A stretch of DNA of 64,000 nucleotides from Bradyrhizobium centrolobii (GTDB taxonomy: Bacteria > Pseudomonadota > Alphaproteobacteria > Rhizobiales > Xanthobacteraceae): contig NZ_LUUB01000079.1 of NCBI RefSeq assembly GCF_001641635.1, positions 329,308 through 393,307 on the forward strand, read 5' to 3'. The position numbers and the translations under genes were made by a program. A model generated the notes under the pieces. It ran no database searches. It had not been told where the DNA came from and saw nothing but the letters and a program-made list of their open reading frames with translations. Below are positions 35,869 to 45,179 of the stretch, in pieces. How positions within the stretch are numbered: the stretch's first letter is position 1; each line of letters opens with the position of its first letter.

Positions 35869-36903
35869 TTAAACGAACGGCGGCTTGATGTTGCTGCGCT
35901 TCTCCAGCCACTCCGGCACGGGGAGATTTTTGGCGCGCATGAAGTCGGCATTGAACAGCTTTGACTGATAGCGGCTGCCGGAATCGCAGAGCACGGTGAC
36001 GATCGTCTTACCCGGGCCGAGCTGCTTGGCGAGGCGCATGGCGCCGACGATGTTGATGCCGGTCGAGCCGCCGAGGCACAGTCCTTCGTGCTGGAGCAGC
36101 TCGTAGATCACGCTGACGGCTTCGGCGTCGGGAATGAGATACGAATCGTCGACCTTCGCGGTCTCCACGATCGCGGTTGCGCGGTTGAGGCCGATGCCCT
36201 CGGTGATCGAGCCGCCCGGCGTCGCCTTGGCTTCGCCGGTTCTGAAATACTCGTACATGCCGGCGCCGTGCGGATCGGCGCAGGCGATCCTGACGTTCTT
36301 GTTCTTCTCTTTCAGATAACGGCTAACGCCGGCGAGCGTGCCGCCGGTGCCGACCGAACAGACAAAGCCGTCGACCTTGCCGCCGGTCTGCTCCCAGATC
36401 TCCGGCCCCGTGGACTCATAATGCGCCTTCGCATTGTCGAGATTGTTCCACTGGTCGGCGAACAGCACGCCGTTGGGCTCGGTCTTGCGGAGCTCGTCGG
36501 CGAGCCGCCGGCCGACATGCTGGTAGCTGTTGGGATTGGCGTAGGGCAGGGCCGGCACCTCGATGAGCTCGGCGCCGCACAGCTTCAGAAAATCCTTCTT
36601 CTCCTGGCTCTGCGTCTCAGGGATCACGATCAGCGTCCGGTAGCCGCGCCCGCTCGCCACGACGGCAAGGCCGATGCCGGTGTTGCCGGCGGTCGATTCC
36701 ACCACGAGACCGCCGGGGCGCAAATCGCCACGCTTCTCCGCCTCCAGGATCATCCATTTGCCGGCGCGGTCCTTCACCGACTGGCCGGGATTCATGAACT
36801 CGGCCTTGCCCAGAATGGTGCAGCCGGTCATTTCCGAGGCGCGCTTGAGCTTGATGAGCGGGGTGTCGCCGATGGCTTCGACAACGTCATTTCGAATGGT
36901 CAT
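35869..36903 (-). CDS. cysK: Cysteine synthase (O-acetylserine sulfhydrylase family)
   Basis: This 344-residue fold-type II PLP enzyme carries the PLP lysine in NPGQSVKDRAG (Lys44), the substrate loop ESTAGNTGIG and the phosphate-binding GTGGTLAGVSRYL. It would make cysteine from O-acetylserine and sulfide. It is about 30 residues longer than classical CysK, mainly at the C-terminus (NLPVPEWLEKRSNIKPPFV), so it may be a separate rhizobial subgroup. The ATG at 36903 is preferred over GTG at 36912. Confidence 0.9.
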   Translation of the reverse strand: MTIRNDVVEAIGDTPLIKLKRASEMTGCTILGKAEFMNPGQSVKDRAGKWMILEAEKRGDLRPGGLVVESTAGNTGIGLAVVASGRGYRTLIVIPETQSQEKKDFLKLCGAELIEVPALPYANPNSYQHVGRRLADELRKTEPNGVLFADQWNNLDNAKAHYESTGPEIWEQTGGKVDGFVCSVGTGGTLAGVSRYLKEKNKNVRIACADPHGAGMYEYFRTGEAKATPGGSITEGIGLNRATAIVETAKVDDSYLIPDAEAVSVIYELLQHEGLCLGGSTGINIVGAMRLAKQLGPGKTIVTVLCDSGSRYQSKLFNADFMRAKNLPVPEWLEKRSNIKPPFV

Positions 36904-36987
36904 GTCAGGCACTTACCGGTCGGTTTCGCAATTGGTGGGCGACCCTAAAGGAGGGCCGCACGCCATACAAGCCGAGGCTTCGAACTC

Positions 36988-38229
36988 TTATTGCTGCTTT
37001 GCGAAGATGACCTGCCGGACGTCGATATTCCCGGACAGGAAGCCGGCCTCGCAATAGGAGAGATAGTACTCCCAGAGCCGCCGGAACCGGTCGTCGAAGC
37101 CGAGCGGCACGAGGCCCGGCCACGCCGCGCGGAAGTTATTTCGCCACGAGGCAAGCGTCTTGGCATAATCCTGCCCGAAGATGCGCTCGCGGATGACGGG
37201 AACCCCGAACTTGTCCCCGAGCGACTTGAGCACGGCCGGCGAGGGCAGCATGCCGCCGGGAAACACGTAGCGCTGGATGAAGTCGACCTCGCGCCGGTAG
37301 CTCTGAAACAGCTTGTCCTGGATGGTGATGGCCTGGATGCCGGCAAGGCCGCCCGGCAGCAGCCGGTCGCGCAGCTGTGCAAAATATTTCGGCCAGAACT
37401 GCTCGCCGACGGCCTCGATCATCTCGATCGAGGCGATCCGGTCGTAGCGGTCGCGCTCGTCGCGATAATCCTGGAGGCGGATCTCGACCTTCTCGGCAAG
37501 CCCCGCCTCGTGGATGCGCCTCTGCGCGAAATCGCGCTGCTCTGTCGAGATGGTCAGGCCAACCACGCGCGCACCAAAAGTCTTGGCGGCAAATTCGGCG
37601 AAGCCGCCCCAGCCGCAGCCGATCTCGAGCAGCTTCTGGCCCGGGTGCAGGTCGAGCGCCTCGGCGAGCTTGCGGTATTTATTGGTCTGCGCTGCCGTGA
37701 GGTCGGTAGTGCTCTCCTCGAACAGCGCCGACGAATAGGTCATGCTGGGATCGAGCCAGGCCGAGTAGAACGCGTTGCCGATGTCGTAGTGGGCGTGGAT
37801 ATTGCGGCGCGCCTGGCGGCGGGTGTTGCGGTTGAACCAGTGCCGGAGCACCTGGACGAGGCGGATCAGCGGCTTGTCGCGCAGCATGGCCTGGATCAGG
37901 TCGTGGTTGACGCAGAACACCAGGAGGAATTGCGTGAGGTCGGGCGTGTCCCAGTCGCCGGCGAGATAGGCTTCCGCGATCCCGATGTCGCCAGCGTTGA
38001 TGAGCCGCGCGGCGAAGCCGTAATTGTGCAGCCGCATGACCGCGGCCGGGCCGGGCTCGAGTCCGCCGAGCCGGATCACGCGGCCATCGGGCAGGATGAC
38101 GTCGAGCGTCCCGCGTCTCAGGCGCGAGCCGAAGGTGAGCGCGAGACGTACGATGCGCGGCAGGTCGGCGAGCACCGTCTCCACGTTGTCGGGAGTCACC
38201 GAGATGGCGTTCGGCATCGACGGATCCAT
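36988..38229 (-). CDS. cfa: Cyclopropane-fatty-acyl-phospholipid synthase
   Basis: This enzyme of about 413 residues adds a methylene group from S-adenosylmethionine to unsaturated acyl chains in membrane lipids. The SAM motif is LLEIGCGWGGFAEFA, followed by VVGLTISTEQRDFA, and the family's IEMIEAVGEQFWPKYF block and the PGGMLPSP block are present. The start may be 38229 or 38217; the open frame to 38355 has unlikely residues. The gene upstream on the same strand is a deleted DUF1365 gene, a family often found next to cfa. Confidence 0.92.
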   Translation of the reverse strand: MDPSMPNAISVTPDNVETVLADLPRIVRLALTFGSRLRRGTLDVILPDGRVIRLGGLEPGPAAVMRLHNYGFAARLINAGDIGIAEAYLAGDWDTPDLTQFLLVFCVNHDLIQAMLRDKPLIRLVQVLRHWFNRNTRRQARRNIHAHYDIGNAFYSAWLDPSMTYSSALFEESTTDLTAAQTNKYRKLAEALDLHPGQKLLEIGCGWGGFAEFAAKTFGARVVGLTISTEQRDFAQRRIHEAGLAEKVEIRLQDYRDERDRYDRIASIEMIEAVGEQFWPKYFAQLRDRLLPGGLAGIQAITIQDKLFQSYRREVDFIQRYVFPGGMLPSPAVLKSLGDKFGVPVIRERIFGQDYAKTLASWRNNFRAAWPGLVPLGFDDRFRRLWEYYLSYCEAGFLSGNIDVRQVIFAKQQ

Positions 38230-38373
38230 CACCTGAACAGGCACAGGCTGACCGCCAGCCAGGCGCGCCCCATCCCGGCTTCTGTCGCTGGACCCGAGCG
38301 CGCCCCCAAACGGTCGGCGGCGCATAATATAGGCGTGCGTTTTGTCGGCCGCCAAGATGGTTTCGTCGCGATT

Positions 38374-38692
38374 CTACCCTGCGACATTCCGTCGTGTGAT
38401 CAACCACGTGCCCTTGAGCTGGAGCCGCAGCGCTTCCCAATGGGGCGCCGCCATCGCCTTGAAGCTCGCGAGCGGCCGCGTAAGAAACGAACGCAGCGCG
38501 TGAAGTCAGCGCCTGGCGGCGTCCGCCACCGAGCAGCCGGTCGAGATCAATCAAGAGGCTCATGATGCGACAACGGAATCGATGGCCGATCGGCTTATGC
38601 ATCACCGCGCCGAAGTAGAGCGCAGCTCCGGCGAGACGGCCATTGCGAAGGTCGGCGATCTGCCGACCGAACTCGAGGATGTCTGTCAGCAT
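38374..38692 (-). pseudogene. DUF1365 gene with large internal deletion
   Basis: The frame from 38692 gives AALYFGAVMHKPIGHRFRCR and MSLLIDLDRLLGGG, which matches the N-terminus of DUF1365 proteins. Near 38480 the sequence shifts frame into RSFLTRPLASFKAMAAPHWE then ALRLQLKGTW, which matches the family's C-terminus, and stops at 38374. About 170 residues expected between these parts are missing. DUF1365 genes usually lie beside cfa, as here, so the position supports the call. The product is surely inactive. Confidence 0.7.
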
Positions 38693-39085
38693 CCACAGGT
38701 AGGACGGCGAGAGTAGGTGCGGTGCGCTGCGGCGCAGGTTTCAGTGGAGCACGAGGCCGGCCTCGGCGTTCCGGTGCCGGTGCGGCGGCAATATCACATG
38801 AAATCTTGGTAAGCTCGGCGCCGCTACACGTGGCCCAGAAATGCGAGAAACCCTTGCAGCATGGGCACAACTTGCATTTCCGCGGCCCGGAGATATTGCC
38901 CTGCATGTGTGCGTTTCGCAGCTGCGGGACTGTCCCGCAGTTCCGCGCCCGGGTAGTATGGAATTAAGGTTCCAGGAAAGCATCACCTCTGTGAGCGAGT
39001 TACATAAAGGCTCCCGACTGTCCCGCCGCGAATCGGTTATTCCGGCCGCGCGGTGGCGGTTCGATCTGCCCGGCGGGGGGTGGAT
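38693..39085. other. Intergenic region upstream of the RND efflux operon
   Basis: This region of about 390 bases has no convincing gene on either strand. It contains the perfect palindrome at 38922-38940 and a partial copy of its right half at 39016-39026 (GACTGTCCCGC). Promoter and control sites for the efflux operon are expected here. Confidence 0.55.
38922..38940. promoter_or_regulatory. Candidate operator: perfect 19-base palindrome
   Basis: CTGCGGGAC-T-GTCCCGCAG is a perfect nine-plus-nine palindrome about 145 bases before the efflux operon start. Its right half recurs as GACTGTCCCGC at 39016-39026. The size and symmetry suit a TetR- or MarR-type repressor site, but no regulator gene is adjacent. 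Confidence 0.45.
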
Positions 39086-40564
39086 GTGACACAGCGCGTC
39101 CCAGCGGTCGCCGCGCGGCGATCCTGCGGTTCTGTTTCCCGGACGCTGCGTGCGGCGCGCTGGGTCGTGGTGCTGTGTCTCGCGGCCAGTTCGGGGGCTT
39201 GCGTGCTGACCCAGGATCTCCCCGATCCCGCGCTCGACGTTCCCGCAAAATACAAATACGCCGGCAAGCCCGACGCGCCGCCGGCGCTCGATTGGTGGCG
39301 CGGCTTCCGTTCGACGGAGCTGACGCAGCTGATGGAGGAGGCGCAGACCGTCAATCTCGACATCGCCGCCGCAGTCGCGCGCATCATCGAGGCCGACGCC
39401 CAGGCGCGTGAGGCGGGCGCGGCGCTGCTGCCGAGCCTGTCGGGAAGCGGATCGGAAAGCTATTCGCGCACCTCAGGCTCGAGCGCTTCGGGTCTTTCCA
39501 TTGGCGGCCGGGAAGTCGTCAACTATTCGGCCTCGCTGAGCGCAAGCTACCAGCTCGACTTCTGGGGCCAGAACCGTGACGCGCTGCAATCGGCGGAAGA
39601 GACTGCCAATGCCAACCGCTTCGATCGTGACGTCGTCGCGCTGACGACGCTCGCGAGCGTCGCCAACGCCTATTTCCAGGTGCTGGCGTCGCAGGACCGC
39701 CTGCGGACCGCGCAGAACAACATTGCGAGTGCGCAACGCATCCTCGATGCCATCAAGGAGCGCCGCAAAGCCGGCACCGGCACCGATCTCGACGTCGCGC
39801 AGCAGGAGAGCGTGGTTGGGAACCAGAAAGCGCTGGTGCCGCCGCTACGGCAGACGCTCGACCAGAACGTCAACGCGCTCGCCGTGCTGGTGTCGCGGCC
39901 GCCTGAGAGCGTGCGCGTGCTGGGCGGCTCGCTGAACCGGATCGCGATCCCCAAGGTGACCGCGGGCCTGCCGTCCGAACTTCTGACGCAGCGGCCTGAC
40001 ATCCGCCGGCAAGAGGCCCAGCTCGCTTCCGCCACGGCCAATGTCGGCAATGCCCGCGCGCAGTTCTTCCCGAGCATCCAGTTGACCGGCAATGGCGGCT
40101 ATCAGAGCTCGGCGCTGGCCTCACTGTTCCAGCCGCATGCTGCGTTCTTCCAGCTCGTCGGCAGTGCGACGCAGCCGATCTTCGACGGCGGCAAGATCCT
40201 CGGCAATTTCGAATTCGCCAAGGCGCGTCAGGACGAATTGCTGCAGACCTATCGTAAGACCATCGTCCAGTCCTTCGCCGACGTCGACAATGCGCTCTAT
40301 TCGATCAAGCAGACGACGATTAGGTTGCAACTGCAGCGCGAGGTGGTTGCGTCGTCGCGTCGCGCCTTCGATCTTGCCGAGCAACAGTTGCGCGCTGGAA
40401 CGGCCGACATCGTGGCCGTGCTGAACGTCCAGCAGACACTATTTCAGGCGGAAGATGCGTTATGGCAGGCGCAGCTCGCGCGGCTGCTGGCGATCGTCAG
40501 CCTGTATCAGGCGCTCGGCGGCGGCTGGGAGCCGAGGATGGAGAAACCGGTCAATGCTCTTTAA
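39086..40564 (+). CDS. RND efflux outer membrane factor, NodT/OprM family
   Basis: This protein of about 492 residues forms the outer membrane channel of a tripartite pump. A hydrophobic leader ending SSGAC suggests a lipoprotein, and two OEP repeats follow, with helical coiled coils such as ARIIEADAQAREAGAALLPS and the second-repeat RPDIRRQEAQLASATANVGN. A GTG start at 39086 follows GGGGGG; GTG at 39053 is an alternative. It is the first gene of a four-gene operon and overlaps the adaptor gene by 11 bases. Confidence 0.9.
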   Translation: MTQRVPAVAARRSCGSVSRTLRAARWVVVLCLAASSGACVLTQDLPDPALDVPAKYKYAGKPDAPPALDWWRGFRSTELTQLMEEAQTVNLDIAAAVARIIEADAQAREAGAALLPSLSGSGSESYSRTSGSSASGLSIGGREVVNYSASLSASYQLDFWGQNRDALQSAEETANANRFDRDVVALTTLASVANAYFQVLASQDRLRTAQNNIASAQRILDAIKERRKAGTGTDLDVAQQESVVGNQKALVPPLRQTLDQNVNALAVLVSRPPESVRVLGGSLNRIAIPKVTAGLPSELLTQRPDIRRQEAQLASATANVGNARAQFFPSIQLTGNGGYQSSALASLFQPHAAFFQLVGSATQPIFDGGKILGNFEFAKARQDELLQTYRKTIVQSFADVDNALYSIKQTTIRLQLQREVVASSRRAFDLAEQQLRAGTADIVAVLNVQQTLFQAEDALWQAQLARLLAIVSLYQALGGGWEPRMEKPVNAL

Positions 40565-41993
40565 GCCGGATACGAAGGAAGGTGCGAAGGTGGGGATCGC
40601 GAAAAAATCCTCGCGCGGCCGCGGCTTCGTCATGACGCTGATCACGATCGCGATTCTCGGCGGCCTCGGCTATGTCGGCTGGACCGCGATGCATCAGCAG
40701 CAGCAGGCCAATGGCCGCAACCAGCGGCCCGATCTGCCGGTGCCGGTGCTGGCCGCGACGCCCCGCATCCAGGACGTGGCGGTCTATCTCGACGGCGTCG
40801 GCGCGATCCGCGCGCTCAACACCGTGACCGTGCGCTCGCAGGTCGACGGCAAGCTGATCGCGGTGAATTTCACCGAGGGCCAGGACGTCAAGAAAGGCGA
40901 TGTGCTCGCCGAGATCGATCCCGCCATCTACCAGGCGCAGTACGACCAGGCCGTCGCCAAGAAGGCGCAGGACCAGGCCCAACTCGCCAACCAGCGCATC
41001 GATCTGACGCGCTACGAGCAGCTTGCCGCCTCCAACGCCGGCTCCAAGCAGCAGGCCGACACGCAGCGCGCGCTGGTCGCGCAGACCGAGGCGCTGGTCA
41101 AGGCCGACCAGGCTGCGATCGACAACACGGCGGCGACGCTGAGCTACACCAAGATCGTGGCGCCGCTGGCGGGTCGAGCGGGCCTGCGGCAGGTCGACCA
41201 GGGCAACATCATCCACGCCGCCGACGCGACAGGCCTTGTCGTGATCACGCAGCTCCAGCCGATCGCGGTGTGGTTCAGCCTGCCGCAGCAGCAGATCATG
41301 CGCGTCAACGCGGCCGCCGCCAAGGGTCCGCTCGCAGTCGACGTGTTCGGGAATGACGGCGTCACGGTGATCGATACGGGCAAGCTCACCGGCATCGACA
41401 ACCAGGTCGATCCGACCACCGGCACGCTGAAGCTCAAGGCGGAATTCCCCAACGCCCATTACCAGCTCTGGCCGGGCCAGTTCGTCAATGTCCGCCTCAA
41501 GGTCGAGACGCTGCCGCAGGCGCTGGTGGTGCCGACATCCGCCGTGCAGCGTGGTCCGGTCGGGACCTTCAGCTATGTGATCGGCGAGGGCGATATCGTC
41601 TCGGCCAAGCCCGTGACTGTGACGCAGCAGAACGAGCATGACGCGGTGATCGCGAGCGGCCTGTCGCCGAACGACCGGGTCGTTACCACGGGCTTCGCCA
41701 ATTTGTCCGACGGCTCCAAGGTTATCATCGGCCGCGATGACCAGACGCCCTCGGCCGATCTCGCCCCGCGCAAGCGTTCGCGCGGTCCGCAGGGCAATGA
41801 CGGGCAGAAGGGCGGCCAGGCCAAGGATGGTCAGGCCAAGGATGGGCAAAGCAAGGACCATCCGTCCACGGACGGCGCCAAGGACTGGCAGGAGCGCCGC
41901 GCCAAGCGGATGAACGGCGAGGGCGATCAGAAGGGGCAGACCGGACCGGCGCAGGGGGCAGACTCATCGGGAAGTGGAGCGAAGCAGCCATGA
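40554..41993 (+). CDS. RND efflux periplasmic adaptor, MdtA-like
   Basis: This 479-residue membrane fusion protein has an N-terminal anchor (residues 26-46), a biotinyl-lipoyl-like half motif (TVRSQVDGKLIAVNFTEGQ), a helical hairpin, its return half (ALSYTKIVAPLAGRAGLRQV region) and beta barrel. An unusual tail of about 80 residues is Lys/Asp/Gln/Gly-rich (GQAKDGQAKDGQSKDHPS), low complexity and probably disordered. It links the OMF and the two permeases encoded next to it. Confidence 0.92.
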   Translation: MLFKPDTKEGAKVGIAKKSSRGRGFVMTLITIAILGGLGYVGWTAMHQQQQANGRNQRPDLPVPVLAATPRIQDVAVYLDGVGAIRALNTVTVRSQVDGKLIAVNFTEGQDVKKGDVLAEIDPAIYQAQYDQAVAKKAQDQAQLANQRIDLTRYEQLAASNAGSKQQADTQRALVAQTEALVKADQAAIDNTAATLSYTKIVAPLAGRAGLRQVDQGNIIHAADATGLVVITQLQPIAVWFSLPQQQIMRVNAAAAKGPLAVDVFGNDGVTVIDTGKLTGIDNQVDPTTGTLKLKAEFPNAHYQLWPGQFVNVRLKVETLPQALVVPTSAVQRGPVGTFSYVIGEGDIVSAKPVTVTQQNEHDAVIASGLSPNDRVVTTGFANLSDGSKVIIGRDDQTPSADLAPRKRSRGPQGNDGQKGGQAKDGQAKDGQSKDHPSTDGAKDWQERRAKRMNGEGDQKGQTGPAQGADSSGSGAKQP

Positions 41994-42029
41994 TCCCGAC
42001 AACAGCCGCTTGAGCGGCAGGCGCGTCTC

Positions 42030-45000
42030 ATGGGCGTCTCCGAACCATTCATTCGCCGGCCGATCGCGACCTCGCTGCTCGGCATCGCGCTGCTGATCGG
42101 CGGTGCGCTCGGCTATTTCGCGCTGCCGGTCTCCGCGCTGCCGCAGGTCGACTTCCCGACCGTGCAGGTGACGACGCAGTTGCCGGGAGCGAGCCCCGAC
42201 GTGATCGCCTCGCTGATCACCGCGCCCTTGGAGCGGCAGCTCGGGCAGATCCCGTCGCTGTCGGCGATGAACTCGACGAGCTCGTTCGGCGTCAGCCAGA
42301 TCTCGCTGCAGTTCGATCTCAACCGCGACATCGACGGCGCAACCCAGGACGTGCAGGCCGCGATCAACGCTGCCGCCGGCGTCCTGCCCAAGACGCTGCC
42401 TTATCCGCCGACCTACGCCAAGGTGAACCCGGCGGACGCGCCGGTCATGACCCTGGCGCTGCGGTCCGAGACGATCTCGCTGCGGGCGATGAGCGACATC
42501 GCCGACACGATTCTAGCGCAGCGGCTGAGCCAGATTTCCGGCGTCGGGCGGGTCTCGGTGCTCGGCGGATTGAAGCCAGCGGTGCGCGTCCAGGCGGATC
42601 TGGCCCGGCTTGCCGCCTATGGCATCGCCATGGAGGATCTGCGCAACGCGATCGCCAACGCCAACGTCTCGGGTCCGAAGGGCTCGCTCGACGGCGCGCA
42701 GCAATCCTACATCATCGCGGCCAACGACCAGATCGCGGCGGCCGACGCCTATAGGCCGATCATCATCGCCTACCGTAACGGCTCGCCGGTTACGATCGGC
42801 GACGTCGCGCAGATCGTCGACGGCCTCGAGAACGACCGCACCGGCGGCTGGTATCAGGGCACGCCGGCCGTCATCATCGACATCCAGCGCCAGCCCGGCG
42901 CCAACGTGATCGACGTGGTGCGCCAGATCCGCGCCGAGATCCCCAAGGTCCAGCGCGCCATTCCGGCCGGCGTGAACCTGACGGTCGTTTCCGACCGCAC
43001 CGAGACCATCCGCGCCTCGGTCCATGACGTGCAGTTCACGCTGATCCTCAGCGTCGTGCTGGTGACGCTCGTGGTGCTGTTGTTCCTGCGCTCGCTGCGG
43101 GCCACCCTGATCGCGGGCGTGGCGCTGCCACTGTCGCTGATCACGAGCTTCGGCATCATGTATTTTGCCGGATTCAGCCTCGACAATTTGTCGCTGATGG
43201 CGCTCACCATCGGCACCGGCTTCGTCGTCGACGACGCCATCGTCATGATCGAGAACATCGTTCGCCACATGGAGAACGGCGAGAGTGCGATGGAGGCCTC
43301 GCTCAAGGGCGCCAGCGAAATCGGCTTCACCGTCATCTCGCTGACCGTGTCGCTGATCGCCGTCTTCATTCCACTTCTGTTCATGTCGGGCCTGGTCGGA
43401 CGGATGTTCCGCGAATTCGCGCTGACGCTGACGATTGCGGTCGTGACCTCGGCGGTGGTCTCGCTGACGCTGACACCGATGATGTGCTCGCGCCTCCTCA
43501 GGCACGTCCATGAGGAGCTTGCGGTGCCGGGATTGGCTGCGATCAGCCGCTTCATCGACCGGACCGTCGAGGTCTACCACAGGACGCTGCTCTGGGTGCT
43601 GGAGCGCCAGCGCGCGACGCTGGTCGTGACCTTCGCCACGCTGATCGCGACCCTGGTTCTCTATGTGGTCGCGCCAAAAGGCTTCCTGCCGCTCCAGGAT
43701 ACCGCCTCGATCACGGCGGTGACGGAGGCGGGGCCGGACGTGTCGTTCGCGGAGATGCAGAAACGGCAGGCCGAGGCCGCCGACGCCATCAAGGCCGATC
43801 CGGATATAACCGGCGTCGTCTCGGTGATCGGCGCGGGCTCGGTCAACCCGACCACCAATGTCGGACGCCTCGTCATGACGCTGAAGCCCCGCGGCGGACG
43901 GCGCGACGATGTCGGCGTGGTCGTGACCCGGCTGAAGCAGAGGGTGGCCGGCATCCCCGGCATGACCGTCTATTTCCAGCCGGTACAGGACGTGCAGATC
44001 TCGACCCAGTCGAGCCGGTCGCAATATCAGTACACGCTGACCGGTACCGATGCGACATTGGTATCGGAGTGGGCGGGCAAGCTGGTTGCGGAGATGCGGC
44101 GCGATCCCCTGTTCCGGGACGTGTCGTCGGAGGCGCAGGAAGGCGGCCTGCGGGCGCAGCTCAACGTCGACCGCACGCGCGCCGGCCAACTCGGCGTCAG
44201 CCTCCAGGGCATCACCGACACGCTGAACGACGCCTTCGCGCAGCGCCAGATCTCGACCATCTACGGCCAGGCCAACCAGTACCGCGTGGTGCTGGAGGCG
44301 CTGCCGATGTACCAGCGCGATCCCTCGATCCTGTCAAAGCTCTATCTGCCGGGCGCCGCGGGCAGCATCGTCGGCGCGCCCAACGCCCAGGTGCCGCTGT
44401 CGGCGGTGGCGACGCTGACGCGCACCACTGCGCCGCTCGCGATCTCGCACCAGGCGCAATTCCCGGCGATCTCGCTCAGCTTCAACCTCGCGCCGGGTGC
44501 GGCGCTCGGCGATGCGGTCGACGCGGTGAAGGCGATCGAGACCCGCATCGGCATGCCCAACAGCATCGTCGGTGTCTATGCGGGCGACGCCGCCGAATTC
44601 TCCAAGGCGCTCGCCGGCCAGCCCTGGTTGCTGCTCGCCGCTGTCATCACGATCTACATCGTGCTGGGCGTGCTCTATGAGAGCTACATCCACCCGATCA
44701 CCATTCTTTCGACGCTGCCCTCGGCCGGTGTCGGCGCGATCCTGGCGCTGGTGCTGTTCGGACAGGACCTCTCGGTCATCGGCCTGATCGGCATCATCCT
44801 GTTGATGGGCATCGTCAAGAAGAACGCAATCATGATGATCGACTTCGCGCTCGAGGCCGAGCGCGGGCAGGGGATGGACGCGACCGATGCGATCGTGCAG
44901 GCCTGCCTGTTGCGCTTCCGCCCGATCATGATGACGACGCTGGCGGCGCTGTTCGGCGCGCTGCCGCTCGCAATCGAAAGCGGCACCGGCTCGGAGCTGC

Positions 45001-45179
45001 GCTTTCCGCTCGGTATCTCCATCATTGGCGGCCTGCTGCTGAGCCAGCTGTTGACGCTCTACACCACGCCCGTGATCTACCTGGCGCTCGACCGCATCAA
45101 CCGCCGCCTCGAGCAGGCGCTGCCGCCGGCTGAATCCGGCGGCCCGCCGGTCGCGGGCGCCACCGAGGGGATGCAGTGA
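42030..45179 (+). CDS. RND efflux permease 1, MdtB-like
   Basis: This 1,049-residue inner membrane pump has the HAE1/MdtB layout: FIRRPIATSLLGIALLIGGA as first helix, two large periplasmic loops, and the proton-relay pair in GFVVDDAIVMIENIVRHMENG in TM4. It ends TPVIYLALDRI. Its stop overlaps the start of the second permease (TGATG). Two different permeases in a row are typical of MdtABC-type pumps, which function as a heterotrimer. Confidence 0.94.
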   Translation: MGVSEPFIRRPIATSLLGIALLIGGALGYFALPVSALPQVDFPTVQVTTQLPGASPDVIASLITAPLERQLGQIPSLSAMNSTSSFGVSQISLQFDLNRDIDGATQDVQAAINAAAGVLPKTLPYPPTYAKVNPADAPVMTLALRSETISLRAMSDIADTILAQRLSQISGVGRVSVLGGLKPAVRVQADLARLAAYGIAMEDLRNAIANANVSGPKGSLDGAQQSYIIAANDQIAAADAYRPIIIAYRNGSPVTIGDVAQIVDGLENDRTGGWYQGTPAVIIDIQRQPGANVIDVVRQIRAEIPKVQRAIPAGVNLTVVSDRTETIRASVHDVQFTLILSVVLVTLVVLLFLRSLRATLIAGVALPLSLITSFGIMYFAGFSLDNLSLMALTIGTGFVVDDAIVMIENIVRHMENGESAMEASLKGASEIGFTVISLTVSLIAVFIPLLFMSGLVGRMFREFALTLTIAVVTSAVVSLTLTPMMCSRLLRHVHEELAVPGLAAISRFIDRTVEVYHRTLLWVLERQRATLVVTFATLIATLVLYVVAPKGFLPLQDTASITAVTEAGPDVSFAEMQKRQAEAADAIKADPDITGVVSVIGAGSVNPTTNVGRLVMTLKPRGGRRDDVGVVVTRLKQRVAGIPGMTVYFQPVQDVQISTQSSRSQYQYTLTGTDATLVSEWAGKLVAEMRRDPLFRDVSSEAQEGGLRAQLNVDRTRAGQLGVSLQGITDTLNDAFAQRQISTIYGQANQYRVVLEALPMYQRDPSILSKLYLPGAAGSIVGAPNAQVPLSAVATLTRTTAPLAISHQAQFPAISLSFNLAPGAALGDAVDAVKAIETRIGMPNSIVGVYAGDAAEFSKALAGQPWLLLAAVITIYIVLGVLYESYIHPITILSTLPSAGVGAILALVLFGQDLSVIGLIGIILLMGIVKKNAIMMIDFALEAERGQGMDATDAIVQACLLRFRPIMMTTLAALFGALPLAIESGTGSELRFPLGISIIGGLLLSQLLTLYTTPVIYLALDRINRRLEQALPPAESGGPPVAGATEGMQ

